Part shown: positions 26,340-36,962 of the stretch, one piece after another
Position numbering within the stretch: position 1 is the first letter of the stretch
Layout: each line of letters begins with the position of its first letter
DNA from: an uncultured Bacteroidales bacterium
GTDB lineage: Bacteria > Bacteroidota > Bacteroidia > Bacteroidales > Bacteroidaceae
Assembly: GCA_902799655.1 (NCBI GenBank)
Contig: CADCBH010000029.1
Coordinates: forward strand, 1 to 47,353
Direction: 5' to 3'
DNA length: 47,353 bases
Program-made: the position numbers and the translations under genes
The notes under the pieces: model-generated
Databases searched by the model: none
Told to the model about the DNA's origin: nothing
The model's input: only the letters and a program-made list of their open reading frames with translations

Positions 26340-26945
26340 ATGATAACAATTGGATTGACAACACGTGACGTAGCCCGTGAATTGGCTCGCCGATACAGTA
26401 CGATGACTCATGACGAGCTCGACGTATTGGAGAGCATTCTTGTGCCTATGAAATTCCAGAAAGGGGAATTTATTCTGAAAGAAGGGGATGTTTGCAAAAA
26501 TATCTACTGGGTAGTAAAAGGATTAGTACGCCAGTTCTATATCAAGAATGGTAAGGAACTGACAGAATACATGGCTGTAGAGAATACGATGTGTATGAGT
26601 ATCGAAAGCCTTTTCAAAGAACAGCCTAGCCATCAGCAGATACATGCTTTGGAGCCTACTATCATCTTTGCGTTGCCAAAAGACAAACTGGAGCGTGAAG
26701 CAGTTAGAAATGTCAATATTCAAATGCTATATCGTAAGATTCTGGAAGAGTCATTGATTCTCTCACAGATTCGTGCTGATATGTTACGCTTCGAATCGGC
26801 ACCAGAGCGCTATGCAAAATTGGTGAAGCGTTCACCACAACTCGTGCTGCGTGCTCCGCTGGTGTATATTGCCAGTTATCTGCAGATGACACCAGAAACA
26901 CTGAGCCGTGTTCGCACATCGGCGTTGATGGAAGATAAGAGTTAA
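26340..26945 (+). CDS. Crp/Fnr-family regulator-like protein
   Basis: A 201-residue protein with a cyclic-nucleotide-binding-like beta barrel (about 35-125: KGEFILKEGDVCKNIYWVVKGLVRQFY) and a C-terminal helical region ending in a helix-turn-helix-like ASYLQMTPETLSRVRT (about 179-194). This is the common Bacteroidetes Crp-like form in which the effector is unknown. Its stop overlaps the stop of ispE, which converges from the other strand. Confidence 0.85.
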   Translation: MITIGLTTRDVARELARRYSTMTHDELDVLESILVPMKFQKGEFILKEGDVCKNIYWVVKGLVRQFYIKNGKELTEYMAVENTMCMSIESLFKEQPSHQQIHALEPTIIFALPKDKLEREAVRNVNIQMLYRKILEESLILSQIRADMLRFESAPERYAKLVKRSPQLVLRAPLVYIASYLQMTPETLSRVRTSALMEDKS

Positions 26946-27775
26946 AGTGTACAACTATAATGGAACATATCTGAGAAGGCCTGAGCAAACTGCTCGGGCT
27001 TTTCTTTGAATAGTCCGAAAAGGGCACTGCCAGAACCAGACATGGCGGCATAGGTGGCTCCCATATCATAGAGTTGCTGTTTGATGTTGCCAATCTCAGG
27101 ATGGAGGGCGAAGACACTCTCCTCAAAGTCGTTAAATAACAGATCGCGCCACTCGGATACTGGTCGTCTCACCACGTCGAGACAGTTGGCTGCGGGGTAG
27201 TGGGGATGGATACGAGAGAAGGCTTCCTTCGTGGAGACAGGAATGTTTGGACGAACAACACATAGATGCCAACCTTTAAGGTCGAGGTCGATAGGTGTCA
27301 GTTGCTCCCCGATTCCTTCCGCATAGCACGGCCTACTGAGGATAAAGAAGGCACAGTCGGCTCCTAAGCGGGCTGCATAATCCATCATCTGCTGATCATT
27401 CAAACCTAAGCTAAACTGTTTGTTAAGAAGGCGAATCATATAGGCACAGTCACTCGAACCACCACCCATACCGGCTTGTGAGGGGATACCTTTCCAAAGG
27501 TGTGCATAGACACGCGGCATATTGGGGAAATCCGCTTTCAAAAGACGATAGGCGCGAACTACAAGGTTGTCATCGTCGTTGCAGTCAATAGTGGCATTAA
27601 CCACTTTCAGACAGCATGCCGAAGTAGATGGAAAAGCCTCATCCATTGGGTTGATTTCCAATGCATCCTGTATGGGTACGGGATAAAATACCGTCTGAAG
27701 GTTATGATATCCATCAGAACGATGCTCAACAACATTCAGGCCCAGATTAATCTTGGCAATGGGGAAATCTATCAT
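26942..27775 (-). CDS. ispE: 4-diphosphocytidyl-2-C-methyl-D-erythritol kinase
   Basis: A 277-residue GHMP kinase of the MEP isoprenoid pathway. The N-terminal KINLGLNVVEHRSDGYHNL (8-26) carries the catalytic Lys and substrate loop. The ATP loop is IPSQAGMGGGSSDCAY (about 94-109), and the C-terminal GHMP motif is AAMSGSGSALFGLF (about 243-256). Length is typical. It starts at the last bases of the upstream gene (4-bp overlap), so it is co-transcribed with the small exported protein. Confidence 0.95.
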   Translation of the reverse strand: MIDFPIAKINLGLNVVEHRSDGYHNLQTVFYPVPIQDALEINPMDEAFPSTSACCLKVVNATIDCNDDDNLVVRAYRLLKADFPNMPRVYAHLWKGIPSQAGMGGGSSDCAYMIRLLNKQFSLGLNDQQMMDYAARLGADCAFFILSRPCYAEGIGEQLTPIDLDLKGWHLCVVRPNIPVSTKEAFSRIHPHYPAANCLDVVRRPVSEWRDLLFNDFEESVFALHPEIGNIKQQLYDMGATYAAMSGSGSALFGLFKEKPEQFAQAFSDMFHYSCTL

Positions 27776-28203
27776 TTTTTTCTTTTAAATTCAATTTGTC
27801 CAGGCAATTTCTGCCATTTCCCGTTGCGTGGTACTTTAATCGTGTTGCCACGCTTCTGTTTTAAAATATAAATCGAATCGTTCTTGCGTGTCAATGTCGC
27901 AGTAAGATCTTCACTTCCAAAGTCGTTGATCATCTGCATCTCTGCCTCATGATCGCTATTCAGTTTGCATGAGGTAATGACCCAGCAGAACGAGTTGTTT
28001 TTCTTGCCGAGATAGCCTGGTAACTCGCCATAAAGTTCCTGACCAGGAATCGTTATATCCTGATCATAGAAATTGATGCGCAGATAAACATCATACTCAT
28101 TATTATATATATACGCGCGAAACGCAGTATCATCTTTCTGCGCAAAAACTGCTACTGTCATGATGCCGAAAAGCAGTGTGAGAAGGTTTTTTCTCATCGT
28201 CAT
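27772..28203 (-). CDS. Exported protein of unknown function
   Basis: A 143-residue protein with a signal peptide (RKNLLTLLFGIMTVAVFAQ). The start could be the first or the third codon (MTM). The mature part is beta-rich and ends in a basic stretch (EFKRKK). It overlaps ispE by 4 bp. A minus-strand -7 box TACCTTTG (28228-28221) lies 18 bases before the ATG. No domain is recognised. Confidence 0.7.
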   Translation of the reverse strand: MTMRKNLLTLLFGIMTVAVFAQKDDTAFRAYIYNNEYDVYLRINFYDQDITIPGQELYGELPGYLGKKNNSFCWVITSCKLNSDHEAEMQMINDFGSEDLTATLTRKNDSIYILKQKRGNTIKVPRNGKWQKLPGQIEFKRKK

Positions 28204-28337
28204 ATACGTATTATTGAGCGCAAAGGTACTAAATATAAATCAATAATTTATAGATTAATCAAAAAATATATGGAAAAAAGTGGCAGGTTTTTGAAAATTT
28301 TAAGTATCTTTGCACGCGTTATACATGTATAAAAGGA

Positions 28338-30002
28338 ATGGGAAAGAAAATGTTAAAGCCTGATTTTATCTTTGAATCGAGTTGGGAGGTATGCAATAAA
28401 GTTGGTGGCATATACACCGTACTGTCTACTCGTGCGAAGACGCTTCAGGATGAGATGAAGGATCACATCATTTTTATTGGTCCTGATTTCTGGAAGGAAA
28501 ATGAAAGTCCCTATTTCCAAGAAGATAAGGCACTCTTTGCCAATTGGCAATGGGAAGCTAAGGAACAAGGCCTGAAAGTCAGAGTGGGCCGATGGACTGT
28601 TCCTGGAGAACCAATAGCTATCTTGGTAGACTTCACTCCTTTTTTTGAAAAGAAAAATGAAATCTACGGTATGATATGGGAGGACTACGGTGTAGACTCA
28701 TTACATGCCTATGGTGATTATGACGAGGCATCGATGTTTTCGTATGCCGCTGCTTTGGTTGTAGAGAGTTATTATAATCATTTTGGCTTGCAAGATAAGC
28801 AGGTCATCTACCACGCTAACGAGTGGATGTGTGGTTTGGGAGCGCTCTACATCAATAAGAATCTACCTCAGATTGGTACTATCTTTACAACTCATGCTAC
28901 GAGCATTGGCCGTTCGATAGCAGGTAACCAGAAACCCCTTTATGACTATCTTTTCGCCTACAATGGTGATCAGATGGCTGGTGAACTGAATATGCAGTCG
29001 AAACACTCTATTGAGAAGCAGACAGCTATGTTCGTAGATTGTTTCACGACTGTCAGTGATATCACCGCCAACGAGTGTAAAGAGTTGCTTGACAAACCTG
29101 TTGATGTGGTTTTGCCAAACGGTTTTGATAATAACTTTGTCCCCAAGACTACGGTCTTCCCTCGTAAGCGTCGTGCTGCGCGTCGTCGCCTATTAGAGGT
29201 GGCAAATGCTCTGTTAGGCGAGCAACTCGATGATGATACACTGATCGTTTCTACCAGTGGTCGTTACGAGTTCCGTAACAAAGGTATCGACGTCTTTGTT
29301 GAGGCCATGAACCGTCTATTGCGTGACCGTGACCTGAAAAAGAAGGTGCTTGCATTCATCGAGGTGCCTGGTTGGGTAGGAGAGCCCCGCAAGGACTTGC
29401 AAGAGCGCTTGGCTAATGGCGGACAGTACACGACACCATTAGAGGTACCGCAGGTTACTCACTGGCTTCACAACATGAGTCATGACAACGTGCTGAGCAT
29501 GATGAAATACTACGATATGCACAACCGTAAGGACGAAATGGTTAAAGTCATATTCCTGCCTTGCTATCTTGACGGCAAGGATGGTATTGTCAATATGTCG
29601 TATTACGATGTGGTATTGGGTAATGATCTCTGTGTATATCCATCCTATTATGAACCTTGGGGCTATACCCCATTGGAAGCTGTTGCCTTCAAGGTGCCTT
29701 GCATTACAACGGATTTGGCGGGCTTCGGTCTTTGGGCAAACAAGGAATTCGGTCATAATGGCGACATTACCGATGGCGTTAAGGTGATTCATCGTACCGA
29801 CTATAACTATTCCGAGGTCGCTGACGCTATCAAGGATACTGTAGCACAATTTTCTGCCATGAGCAAGAAGCAGATTGAAGAATGTCGCAAGAATGCCGAG
29901 GCATTGTCAAAGAAAGCCCTGTGGAGTGAGTTTATCAAATACTACCACGAGGCATATCGTATTGCTCTGCAGAAAGCGGAAGAGAGAATGAGGAATAAAT
30001 GA
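28338..30002 (+). CDS. Glycogen synthase, GT3-like
   Basis: A 554-residue glycosyltransferase. It opens with FIFESSWEVCNKVGGIYTVL (10-29), the donor-site loop typical of the eukaryotic-type (GT3) glycogen synthases found in Bacteroidetes. Later it has the acceptor or phosphate-binding region (VFVDCFTTVSDITANE, STSGRYEFRNKGIDVF) and the catalytic Glu region YPSYYEPWGYTPLEA (about 434-448). It makes alpha-1,4-glucan from a nucleotide sugar. The phosphorylase that breaks down the same polymer starts 36 bp downstream. A -7 box TATCTTTG lies at 28305-28312. Confidence 0.92.
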   Translation: MGKKMLKPDFIFESSWEVCNKVGGIYTVLSTRAKTLQDEMKDHIIFIGPDFWKENESPYFQEDKALFANWQWEAKEQGLKVRVGRWTVPGEPIAILVDFTPFFEKKNEIYGMIWEDYGVDSLHAYGDYDEASMFSYAAALVVESYYNHFGLQDKQVIYHANEWMCGLGALYINKNLPQIGTIFTTHATSIGRSIAGNQKPLYDYLFAYNGDQMAGELNMQSKHSIEKQTAMFVDCFTTVSDITANECKELLDKPVDVVLPNGFDNNFVPKTTVFPRKRRAARRRLLEVANALLGEQLDDDTLIVSTSGRYEFRNKGIDVFVEAMNRLLRDRDLKKKVLAFIEVPGWVGEPRKDLQERLANGGQYTTPLEVPQVTHWLHNMSHDNVLSMMKYYDMHNRKDEMVKVIFLPCYLDGKDGIVNMSYYDVVLGNDLCVYPSYYEPWGYTPLEAVAFKVPCITTDLAGFGLWANKEFGHNGDITDGVKVIHRTDYNYSEVADAIKDTVAQFSAMSKKQIEECRKNAEALSKKALWSEFIKYYHEAYRIALQKAEERMRNK

Positions 30003-30038
30003 AGATTATAAACAAAAAACTTTAATATAAAACAAGTT

Positions 30039-32609
30039 ATGAAAATTAAAGCTGATTATGCAAATGCTCCACAGTGGAAGTATCTGACTGTCAAGTCAAG
30101 TCTTCCCGAGCAACTGAAGTGTTTGGACGAGATTGCCCACAATATGTGGTGGGTATGGAATTACGAGGCACGCGACTTGTTCCGTGACCTTGACCCTGAG
30201 CTTTATCATGAGGTGAAGCACAATCCTGTGATGCTCCTTGAGCGTCTGAGCTTTGCCCGTAAAGAGGAAATTGTAAAGGATAAGGCGCTCATGAAGCGCA
30301 TCAAGAATGTCTATGATTTGTTCCGTGCATATATGGATGTTAAACCCGATGCAAAGCGTCCTTCTGTGGCATATTTCTGCATGGAGTATGGCATTCACTC
30401 TGCTCTAAAGATCTATTCTGGCGGTCTTGGTATGTTGGCTGGTGACTATGTCAAAGAGGCTTCTGACTCTAACGTTGACATGTGTGCAGTAGGTTTCCTC
30501 TATCGTTTTGGCTACTTCACACAGAGCCTCTCGATGGACGGTCAGCAGATTGCAAACTACGAGACTCAGAATTTTGGTTCACTGCCTATTGAGCGTCAGC
30601 TCGACAAGGATGGCAATCCTCTGGTTATTGACGTTCCCTATACCAACTATCAGGTTCATGCTTATGTATGGCGTGTAAACGTTGGTCGTGTGAAGCTCTA
30701 CCTGTTGGATACTGACAACGAGATGAACTCTGACTTCGATAAACCTATCACTCACGCTCTTTATGGTGGTGACTGGGAGAACCGTCTGAAACAGGAAATC
30801 CTGTTGGGTATCGGTGGTATGCTGTTGCTCAAGAAACTGGGTATTAAGAAGGATATCTACCACTGCAACGAGGGACATGCTGCCCTCTGCAACCTGCAGC
30901 GTCTTTGCGATTATATCGACGAAGGTTTGAACTTCAACCAGGCTCTTGAACTGGTTCGCGCCAGCGGTCTTTATACAGTACACACTCCAGTTCCTGCTGG
31001 ACACGACTACTTCGAAGAGGGCCTGTTTGGCAAGTATATGGGCGGCTATCCTCAGAAGCTCGGCATCACATGGGACGAGTTCATCGGTATGGGTCGTACC
31101 AATCCTGATGACAAGGGAGAGAAGTTCTGTATGTCGACCTTTGCATGTAACACCTGTCAGGAGGTTAACGGTGTATCTATGCTTCACGGCTGGGTATCTC
31201 AAAAGATGTTTGCTCCTATTTGGAACGGCTACTATCCTGAAGAGAACCACGTGGGCTATGTCACTAATGGTGTACACTTCCCAACATGGTGTGCTACTGA
31301 GTGGCGCAGAGTATATGCCAAGTACTTTGACGAGAAGCATATGAGCGACCAGTCGAACGAAGAGATCTGGCATGGTATCTATAATTGTCCCGATGAGGAA
31401 ATCTGGGAGACTCGTCAGGCTCTGAAGAACAAGCTGTTCGATTATATTAAGGAGCAGTTCCGTGAGACATGGCTGAAGAACCAGGGCGATCCTTCACGTG
31501 TTGTAAAATTGTTGGAGCGCTTCAACCCCAATGCACTGGTTATTGGTTTCTGCCGTCGTTTCGCTACTTACAAGCGTGCTCACCTGTTGTTTACTGATCT
31601 TGATCGCTTGTCTAAGATCGTCAACGACCCAGAGCGTCCTGTGATCTTCCTCTTCGCTGGTAAGGCTCACCCCGCCGATGGTGCTGGTCAGGGTCTTATT
31701 AAGAAGATTTTTGAAATCTCACAGCGTCCAGAATTCCAGGGAAAGATTATCTTCCTTGAGGACTACGACTTCCTGTTGGCTCGTCGCCTCGTATCAGGTG
31801 TCGATATCTGGATGAATACACCAACACGTCCTCTCGAGGCTTCTGGTACTTCTGGTGAGAAGGCCGAGATGAATGGTGTTGTCAACCTTTCTGTAAAAGA
31901 TGGCTGGTGGCTTGAGGGTTATCGCGAGGGTGCCGGATGGGCTCTTACCGAGAAGCGTACCTACCAGAATCAGGGATATCAGGATCAGCTCGATGCTGCA
32001 ACCATCTACGGTCTGCTCGAGAATGAAATCGTTCCCCTCTATTATAATAAGGATAAGAAGGGTCTCTCTAAGGGTTGGATTAAGGTCGTTAAGAACTCTA
32101 TCGCCCAGATTGCACCTCACTATACGATGAAGCGTCAGCTTGACGATTACTATGAGAAGTTCTATATCAAACAGGCTAAGCGTTTCAAGGAAATCTCAAA
32201 GGATGATAATCGTCTGGCTAAGGAGATTGCTCAGTGGAAGGAAGCTGTAGCCGAGCGTTGGGATGCCATTAACGTGGTTTCTTGTGAGTGGGACTTCCTC
32301 GCAACAGGTGCTGAGGCTGGTCAGCCTTACCACATCAAGTATGTGATCAACGAGCAGGGTCTCGATGATGCTGTTGGTCTGGAGAAAGTCAACGTCTTCA
32401 TCGACAAGCAAGGCGAGGAGCGCGTCTTCAACGTTGAGCCACTGAAGGTTACTGGTCACGAAGGCAACAACTATACTTTCGAAGCTGACTTGTGTCCTCA
32501 CCAGTTTGGTCAGTACAAGAGTGCTATTCGTATGTACCCGAAGAACAAGAACCTGCCTCACCGTCAGGACTTCTGTTACGTGAAGTGGCTGGAGCTGCCT
32601 AATATGTAA
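30039..32609 (+). CDS. glgP: Alpha-glucan phosphorylase, GT35
   Basis: An 856-residue glycogen/alpha-glucan phosphorylase of the DUF3417-containing branch. The N-terminal DUF3417 segment (about 10-110: [12 protein letters not shown]) precedes the catalytic domain. The PLP-site signature [18 protein letters not shown] lies around 605-622, with the Lys that binds pyridoxal phosphate. It releases glucose-1-phosphate from storage glucan. It is co-oriented with the glycogen synthase and probably in one operon. Codon use looks like that of a highly expressed gene. Confidence 0.95.
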   Translation: MKIKADYANAPQWKYLTVKSSLPEQLKCLDEIAHNMWWVWNYEARDLFRDLDPELYHEVKHNPVMLLERLSFARKEEIVKDKALMKRIKNVYDLFRAYMDVKPDAKRPSVAYFCMEYGIHSALKIYSGGLGMLAGDYVKEASDSNVDMCAVGFLYRFGYFTQSLSMDGQQIANYETQNFGSLPIERQLDKDGNPLVIDVPYTNYQVHAYVWRVNVGRVKLYLLDTDNEMNSDFDKPITHALYGGDWENRLKQEILLGIGGMLLLKKLGIKKDIYHCNEGHAALCNLQRLCDYIDEGLNFNQALELVRASGLYTVHTPVPAGHDYFEEGLFGKYMGGYPQKLGITWDEFIGMGRTNPDDKGEKFCMSTFACNTCQEVNGVSMLHGWVSQKMFAPIWNGYYPEENHVGYVTNGVHFPTWCATEWRRVYAKYFDEKHMSDQSNEEIWHGIYNCPDEEIWETRQALKNKLFDYIKEQFRETWLKNQGDPSRVVKLLERFNPNALVIGFCRRFATYKRAHLLFTDLDRLSKIVNDPERPVIFLFAGKAHPADGAGQGLIKKIFEISQRPEFQGKIIFLEDYDFLLARRLVSGVDIWMNTPTRPLEASGTSGEKAEMNGVVNLSVKDGWWLEGYREGAGWALTEKRTYQNQGYQDQLDAATIYGLLENEIVPLYYNKDKKGLSKGWIKVVKNSIAQIAPHYTMKRQLDDYYEKFYIKQAKRFKEISKDDNRLAKEIAQWKEAVAERWDAINVVSCEWDFLATGAEAGQPYHIKYVINEQGLDDAVGLEKVNVFIDKQGEERVFNVEPLKVTGHEGNNYTFEADLCPHQFGQYKSAIRMYPKNKNLPHRQDFCYVKWLELPNM

Positions 32610-32630
32610 TCGCAGGTAATTCTATACGCT

Positions 32631-32664
32631 CGGGGTCTCTTGATGACTATATCAAGAGGCCCCG
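32631..32664 (+). terminator. Hairpin between glgP and pyrK
   Basis: CGGGGTCTCTTGAT (32631-32644) pairs with ATCAAGAGGCCCCG (32651-32664), 14 bp with one G-T pair. No T-run follows, so it may pause transcription or protect the glgP mRNA end. Confidence 0.6.
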
Positions 32665-32696
32665 AACACTAAAATAACACGACAGGCAGAATAGTG

Positions 32697-33473
32697 ATGA
32701 AAAAATATATTCTAGATTTGACAGTACGTGCAGTAGAGCGTCTGAGCGAGAAGCATGTGCTGATTAGGCTGACCCATTCAGAGAAACTGCCGGCTATGCT
32801 GCCTGGACAGTTTGTGGAGGTACGTGTTGATGGTGTTTCTAACACCTTCTTGCGTCGTCCAATCTCCATTAATTTGTTCGATCAGGATCATAATGAACTA
32901 TGGCTGATGGTAGCTATGGTTGGTGAGGGCACAAGACAACTGGGCAACCTGAAGGCTGGTGATATACTTAATTGTGTATTGCCGCTGGGCAATGGTTTTA
33001 CCCTTTCTGCCAATGACCAACTATATGCTCCATTGTTGATTGGCGGTGGAGTAGGTGTGGCACCATTATTGTATCTGGGCGCGGAACTGCATCGCATGGG
33101 TATGAAACCAACATTCCTCTTGGGTGGACGCTCTAAGAATGACCTTTTGGAGTTGAACCTGTTTGAACAGTACGGCCGTGTATGTGTCACAACTGAGGAT
33201 GGCTCGGCTGGTGAGAAAGGTTTCGTCACCAATCACTCGGTACTCAACGAGCCTGCCGACCGCATTTTTACTTGTGGCCCGACACCAATGATGAAAGCTG
33301 TAGCACGTTATGCCCATCAGAACAATATTGATTGTGAGGTTTCATTGGAAAACATGATGGCCTGTGGTTTGGGCGCCTGTCTGTGTTGTGTAGAGAGGAC
33401 CACTGAAGGAAACCTGTGTGTATGTAAGGATGGTCCGGTATTTAATATCAAGAGATTGCTATGGCAGAGTTAA
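32697..33473 (+). CDS. pyrK: Dihydroorotate dehydrogenase electron-transfer subunit
   Basis: A 258-residue FAD and [2Fe-2S] protein that passes electrons from PyrD to NAD+. The FAD-binding domain has [11 protein letters not shown] (about 44-54). The NAD-binding domain opens with [13 protein letters not shown] (about 115-127). The C-terminal Cys cluster is CGLGACLCC...CVCKDG (about 223-247). ATG 32697 was chosen over GTG 32694. Its end overlaps the pyrD start by 13 bp. Confidence 0.94.
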   Translation: MKKYILDLTVRAVERLSEKHVLIRLTHSEKLPAMLPGQFVEVRVDGVSNTFLRRPISINLFDQDHNELWLMVAMVGEGTRQLGNLKAGDILNCVLPLGNGFTLSANDQLYAPLLIGGGVGVAPLLYLGAELHRMGMKPTFLLGGRSKNDLLELNLFEQYGRVCVTTEDGSAGEKGFVTNHSVLNEPADRIFTCGPTPMMKAVARYAHQNNIDCEVSLENMMACGLGACLCCVERTTEGNLCVCKDGPVFNIKRLLWQS

Positions 33474-34366
33474 GTGTTAATATCGGTGCGCTGGCACTAA
33501 AAAACCCTGTAATGACAGCCAGTGGTACATTTGGCTATGGTTTGGAGTTCGCAGACTTTGTCCCTTTAGATCAGCTTGGCGGTATTATTGTAAAAGGAAC
33601 AACGCTGAAACCTCGCGAAGGAAATGACTATCCGCGTATGGCTGAGACTGCTAGCGGTATGCTGAACTGCGTGGGATTGCAGAACAAGGGAGTTGACTAT
33701 TTTTGTGAGCATATCTATCCGCAGATTAAGGATATTGACACCAATATGATTGTCAATGTCAGTGGTTCTTCACCAGAAGATTATGCCGAGTGTGCTGCCC
33801 GTATAGATGCATTGGAAAAGATTCCTGCCATCGAGTTGAACATCTCCTGTCCGAATGTGAAAGACGGAGGTATGGCATTCGGTGTTACATGTCAAGGGGC
33901 CGAAAGTGTCGTAAGAGCCGTTCGTGAGCGCTATCATAAGACATTGATAGTCAAGCTGTCTCCAAACGTAACGAATATCTCCGATATTGCGAAGGCGTGT
34001 GAGGCCCAGGGAGCCGACTCTGTTTCGCTCATTAATACACTTATGGGAATGGCCATCGATATAGAGCATCGTCGTTCGCTACTCAGCATCGGAACAGGCG
34101 GGTTAAGCGGTCCATGCGTGAAGCCCGTAGCTCTTCGTATGGTATGGCAGGTTGCCAAAGCCGTCAAAATTCCTGTTGTTGGATTAGGAGGAATCACCAC
34201 AGCCAACGATGCCATAGAATTCTTAATGGCTGGAGCTACGGCTATTGAGATTGGTACTGCTAATTTCCTGGACCCTGCTGTGACCATCAAAGTACGCGAT
34301 GGTATTAACGATTGGCTCGACCGTCATGGTTGTAAAGACATACATGAAATCATTGGTTGTATCTAA
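33461..34366 (+). CDS. pyrD: Dihydroorotate dehydrogenase, class 1B
   Basis: A 301-residue FMN enzyme of pyrimidine synthesis, converting dihydroorotate to orotate. It shows [13 protein letters not shown] (15-27), the active-site Cys130 in [12 protein letters not shown] (Cys marks class 1), and the FMN phosphate loop [13 protein letters not shown] (about 242-254). The partner PyrK is encoded just before it with overlapping ends, as expected for the heterotetrameric 1B enzyme. Confidence 0.95.
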   Translation: MAELSVNIGALALKNPVMTASGTFGYGLEFADFVPLDQLGGIIVKGTTLKPREGNDYPRMAETASGMLNCVGLQNKGVDYFCEHIYPQIKDIDTNMIVNVSGSSPEDYAECAARIDALEKIPAIELNISCPNVKDGGMAFGVTCQGAESVVRAVRERYHKTLIVKLSPNVTNISDIAKACEAQGADSVSLINTLMGMAIDIEHRRSLLSIGTGGLSGPCVKPVALRMVWQVAKAVKIPVVGLGGITTANDAIEFLMAGATAIEIGTANFLDPAVTIKVRDGINDWLDRHGCKDIHEIIGCI

Positions 34367-34370
34367 AAAT

Positions 34371-34399
34371 TTGAGAGCGGCCAATTGGACCGCTCTCAA
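34371..34399. terminator. Terminator between pyrD and aroC
   Basis: TTGAGAGCGG (34371-34380) and CCGCTCTCAA (34390-34399) are perfect inverted repeats right after the pyrD stop. The left flank is A-rich, so it may work for the convergent aroC transcript too. Confidence 0.7.
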
Positions 34400-34526
34400 C
34401 CAACACAAAAACTAAACTAGACTTAACTAAAGCTTCTCGGATTTTCACAAACCCTAATTAGCTTTTGCAAAGATAGCAAATACTTTTTAAAGGTACAAGC
34501 ATTTTTATATTTTTTTGCACTCAATT

Positions 34527-35606
34527 TTAAAAATCTTCATTTTTAACCGATTTATAGACCAAATATGAGTCCAATAGGATGATTGATGACATTGCTTCAA
34601 CAACAGGAACAGCACGTGGCAATACACAAGCATCATGTCGGCCACGAGCTGTCAATTTGGTCGGCTGACCATTGACATCAACAGTGTCCTGTTCGCGAAG
34701 TAGAGTTGCTACTGGTTTGAATGCCACGCGAAAATAGATATCCTGACCATTAGAGATACCGCCTTGGATGCCTCCACTATGGTTAGTGGCAGTAGTGATA
34801 CCACCATTATTGATAAATCGGTCGTTCTGTTGCGAACCGCGTTGACTGACAGCTGCGAAGCCGTCGCCATATTCAAAGCCTTTTACGGCATTGATACTTA
34901 GCATGGCAGCACCCAACTGGGCATGCAACTTTCCGAATTCAGGTTCACCGAGTCCTACGGGACATCCTTTAATGACGCAAGTGATAACGCCACCAATAGT
35001 GTCACCTTCAGCCTTTACCTGCTGGATGAGGTCAATCATCGTAGCGGCTTTCTCTGGATCAGGACAGCGAACAGCATTCTGCTCAATCTGCGAAAAATCA
35101 TATTTATGGTAGTCTCTGTCGAGCGCAATATCCCCAACCTGTGAAGTGTAGGCGGTTATTTTAATGCCCAACTGGCGCAAAACCAGTTTAGCCAACGCTC
35201 CAGCTACACAACGACTGATAGTGATGCGGGCCGACGAGCGCCCACCGCCACGATGATCGCGCATGCCATACTTCATCGTATATGTGTAGTCGGCATGTGA
35301 AGGACGGAACAGTTGACGCATATTGTCGTAATCAGCTGAATGCTGATTGGTATTGCGCACGATAAAACCGATAGGGCAGCCTGTTGACTTTCCCTCAAAG
35401 ACACCGCTGAGCAGTTCCACATGGTCGGGTTCATTACGGCTGGTAGTGATATTGCTTTGACCTGGACGACGGCGGTTCAGTTCCCGCTGAATAAAGTCCA
35501 TATCAATATCAATACCTGCCGGCATACCATCGACAACACCACCGATGGCCTCGCCATGGCTCTCGCCAAACGTCGTCAATCTGAAAATTCGTCCAATTGT
35601 ATTCAT
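34527..35606 (-). CDS. aroC: Chorismate synthase
   Basis: A 359-residue FMN-dependent enzyme for the last step of the shikimate pathway. It has the signatures [15 protein letters not shown] (13-27), RPSHADYTY (about 101-109), [10 protein letters not shown] (about 118-127) and, later, [20 protein letters not shown] (about 267-286). Length is typical. It starts 6 bp after the slyD stop codon on the same strand. Its product, chorismate, feeds the Phe/Tyr operon found 4 kb away. Confidence 0.97.
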   Translation of the reverse strand: MNTIGRIFRLTTFGESHGEAIGGVVDGMPAGIDIDMDFIQRELNRRRPGQSNITTSRNEPDHVELLSGVFEGKSTGCPIGFIVRNTNQHSADYDNMRQLFRPSHADYTYTMKYGMRDHRGGGRSSARITISRCVAGALAKLVLRQLGIKITAYTSQVGDIALDRDYHKYDFSQIEQNAVRCPDPEKAATMIDLIQQVKAEGDTIGGVITCVIKGCPVGLGEPEFGKLHAQLGAAMLSINAVKGFEYGDGFAAVSQRGSQQNDRFINNGGITTATNHSGGIQGGISNGQDIYFRVAFKPVATLLREQDTVDVNGQPTKLTARGRHDACVLPRAVPVVEAMSSIILLDSYLVYKSVKNEDF

Positions 35607-35612
35607 AATAGA

Positions 35613-36194
35613 TTAATGGCAATGTCCGCAACCGCATCCATGATCGTGCTCTTCGCCACAGTCACAGCCGTCACCACACTCATGACAACCACCGCAACCA
35701 CCTGCGAGATGCTTCATCATGTGATCCACCTCTTCCTTGGTAGCATCGCGGTTCTCGAGAACGGTTCCCTCGAAATAGAGTGTCTCACCAGCCAGAGGAT
35801 GGTTGAGGTCAATCTTCACTTTCTCTTCACCAATTTCGACAACACGTCCGTTAAAGCGCTCTCCCTGTTCGTTCTGCAGGGGCACGATGGCATCTACATA
35901 AATATGCTCGTGGTCGAAGTGCCCGTTAATGCTGAATATCTCACGCTCCAAGTCGAGCACATATTCAGGATGGTATTCGCCATAGCCGTCTTCCTTGCTC
36001 AACGTAATCTGGAAGTTCTGTCCTTTTTCTGTGGCCATCATTTGCTCCTCAAACTTGTCGAGAGCAAAACCAAAGCCAGTGATGAAACTGAAGGGACGAT
36101 CAGCAGGTGCCTCTTCAATCAGTTCTTTACCATTATCTCCGTCTACATACAGCTTGTATGAGGCGGCAATGTACTTGTTTGTCTTATTATCCAT
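35613..36194 (-). CDS. slyD: FKBP-type peptidyl-prolyl isomerase, SlyD-like
   Basis: A 193-residue SlyD-type prolyl isomerase and chaperone with an FKBP core (FSFITGFGFALDKFEEQM and DLNHPLAGETLYFEGTV) split by an insert-in-flap domain (about 72-125). The C-terminus is packed with His and Cys (GGCGGCHECGDG, DCGEEHDHGCGCGHCH), a nickel/zinc-binding tail. A minus-strand -7 box TACCTTTG (36226-36219) lies 24 bases upstream. It is co-transcribed with aroC. Confidence 0.93.
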   Translation of the reverse strand: MDNKTNKYIAASYKLYVDGDNGKELIEEAPADRPFSFITGFGFALDKFEEQMMATEKGQNFQITLSKEDGYGEYHPEYVLDLEREIFSINGHFDHEHIYVDAIVPLQNEQGERFNGRVVEIGEEKVKIDLNHPLAGETLYFEGTVLENRDATKEEVDHMMKHLAGGCGGCHECGDGCDCGEEHDHGCGCGHCH

Positions 36195-36356
36195 ATACCT
36201 TATTTATATAATTGGGCACAAAGGTACGAATAATCCGTGAAATAATGTCATAAATATGATGGTTTTTCTTTCAATTTGACGAAAATCAAGGTTTCTTAGG
36301 TTTCTTTGACCGATGTCAAGAATTAGTACTGTGTACGCAAACAATTTCTAAAAATG

Positions 36357-36388
36357 TTTGGAGCGTATTGATTTTTGCCGTACCTTTG
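36357..36388 (+). promoter_or_regulatory. Consensus Bacteroidetes promoter
   Basis: TTTG (36357-36360), 20 nt, TACCTTTG (36381-36388). The start codon is 88 bases downstream, giving an unusually long, A-rich leader. Confidence 0.75.
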
Positions 36389-36476
36389 CATCGTCAATCA
36401 GACAAAAAGCTGATGACAAAGGATAACAATTAATTAAAAGTAAAAAGAACTAAAAGATTAAGAAAGGGTAACGAAA

Positions 36477-36827
36477 ATGAAAAAGATTGTTTTGACACTG
36501 GTTGCTCTTATGAGCATGACAACCACCTTCGCTGAGAACGAGAGTATGAATAACCTTGAGTCATACAACATGAACGTCAACATCCATAAGCTGGCTATCG
36601 CACTGAACCTGTCACAGGATCAGGTCGAGGGAGTCACCGAGGTTCACAAGACCTTTGCTTCAGAGATGATGTTTGCTGCTCAGTATGATAAGGAAGAGCG
36701 CACGAAGATGATAGACAAGGCTGTGAATAAGGATCTGGCCTACATGAACTACATCCTCAGCAAGGAGCAGTACCGCAAGTACCTGATGCTGCTGAACATG
36801 ACACTCGTAAACCGTGGTTTGAAGTAA
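36477..36827 (+). CDS. Small secreted protein of unknown function
   Basis: A 116-residue protein with a signal peptide (KKIVLTLVALMSMTTTFA). The mature part is helical (VNIHKLAIALNLSQDQVEGV, YILSKEQYRKYLMLLN) and resembles a family of small periplasmic proteins common in Prevotella. No function is known to me. It has its own strong promoter and terminator, so it is a monocistronic and perhaps abundant product. Confidence 0.75.
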   Translation: MKKIVLTLVALMSMTTTFAENESMNNLESYNMNVNIHKLAIALNLSQDQVEGVTEVHKTFASEMMFAAQYDKEERTKMIDKAVNKDLAYMNYILSKEQYRKYLMLLNMTLVNRGLK

Positions 36828-36853
36828 TAGATAAGTAGTTTAGATTAGCGTTA

Positions 36854-36888
36854 GGGGGCATAGCCGAGATTGGCTGTGCTCCTTTTTT
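36854..36888 (+). terminator. Rho-independent terminator
   Basis: A GGGGCATAGCC-like arm pairs with GGCTGTGCTCC and is followed by T6 (36883-36888). Confidence 0.8.
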
Positions 36889-36906
36889 GTGTTTTCTACA
36901 AAATTA

Positions 36907-36938
36907 TTTGGCTGACTGCGAAAATTGTACTACTTTTG
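36907..36938 (+). promoter_or_regulatory. Promoter of the M48 protease gene
   Basis: TTTG (36907-36910), 20 nt, TACTTTTG (36931-36938), 24 bases before the ATG. Confidence 0.75.
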
Positions 36939-36962
36939 TGGCAGAATTAACTTAAACACAAG

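Noticed and set aside
26942-26945. Overlapping stop codons of the Crp-like gene and ispE
   Set aside because: Compact convergent gene ends are common; nothing suggests a regulatory role.
34468-34476. Minus-strand TATCTTTGC-like box between aroC and pyrD
   Set aside because: It would drive transcription antisense to pyrD into a terminator; no -33 element and no product visible.
35421-36161. 246-codon plus-strand open frame opposite slyD and aroC
   Set aside because: Low-complexity Thr/Val-rich translation caused by the His/Asp-rich slyD codons on the other strand.
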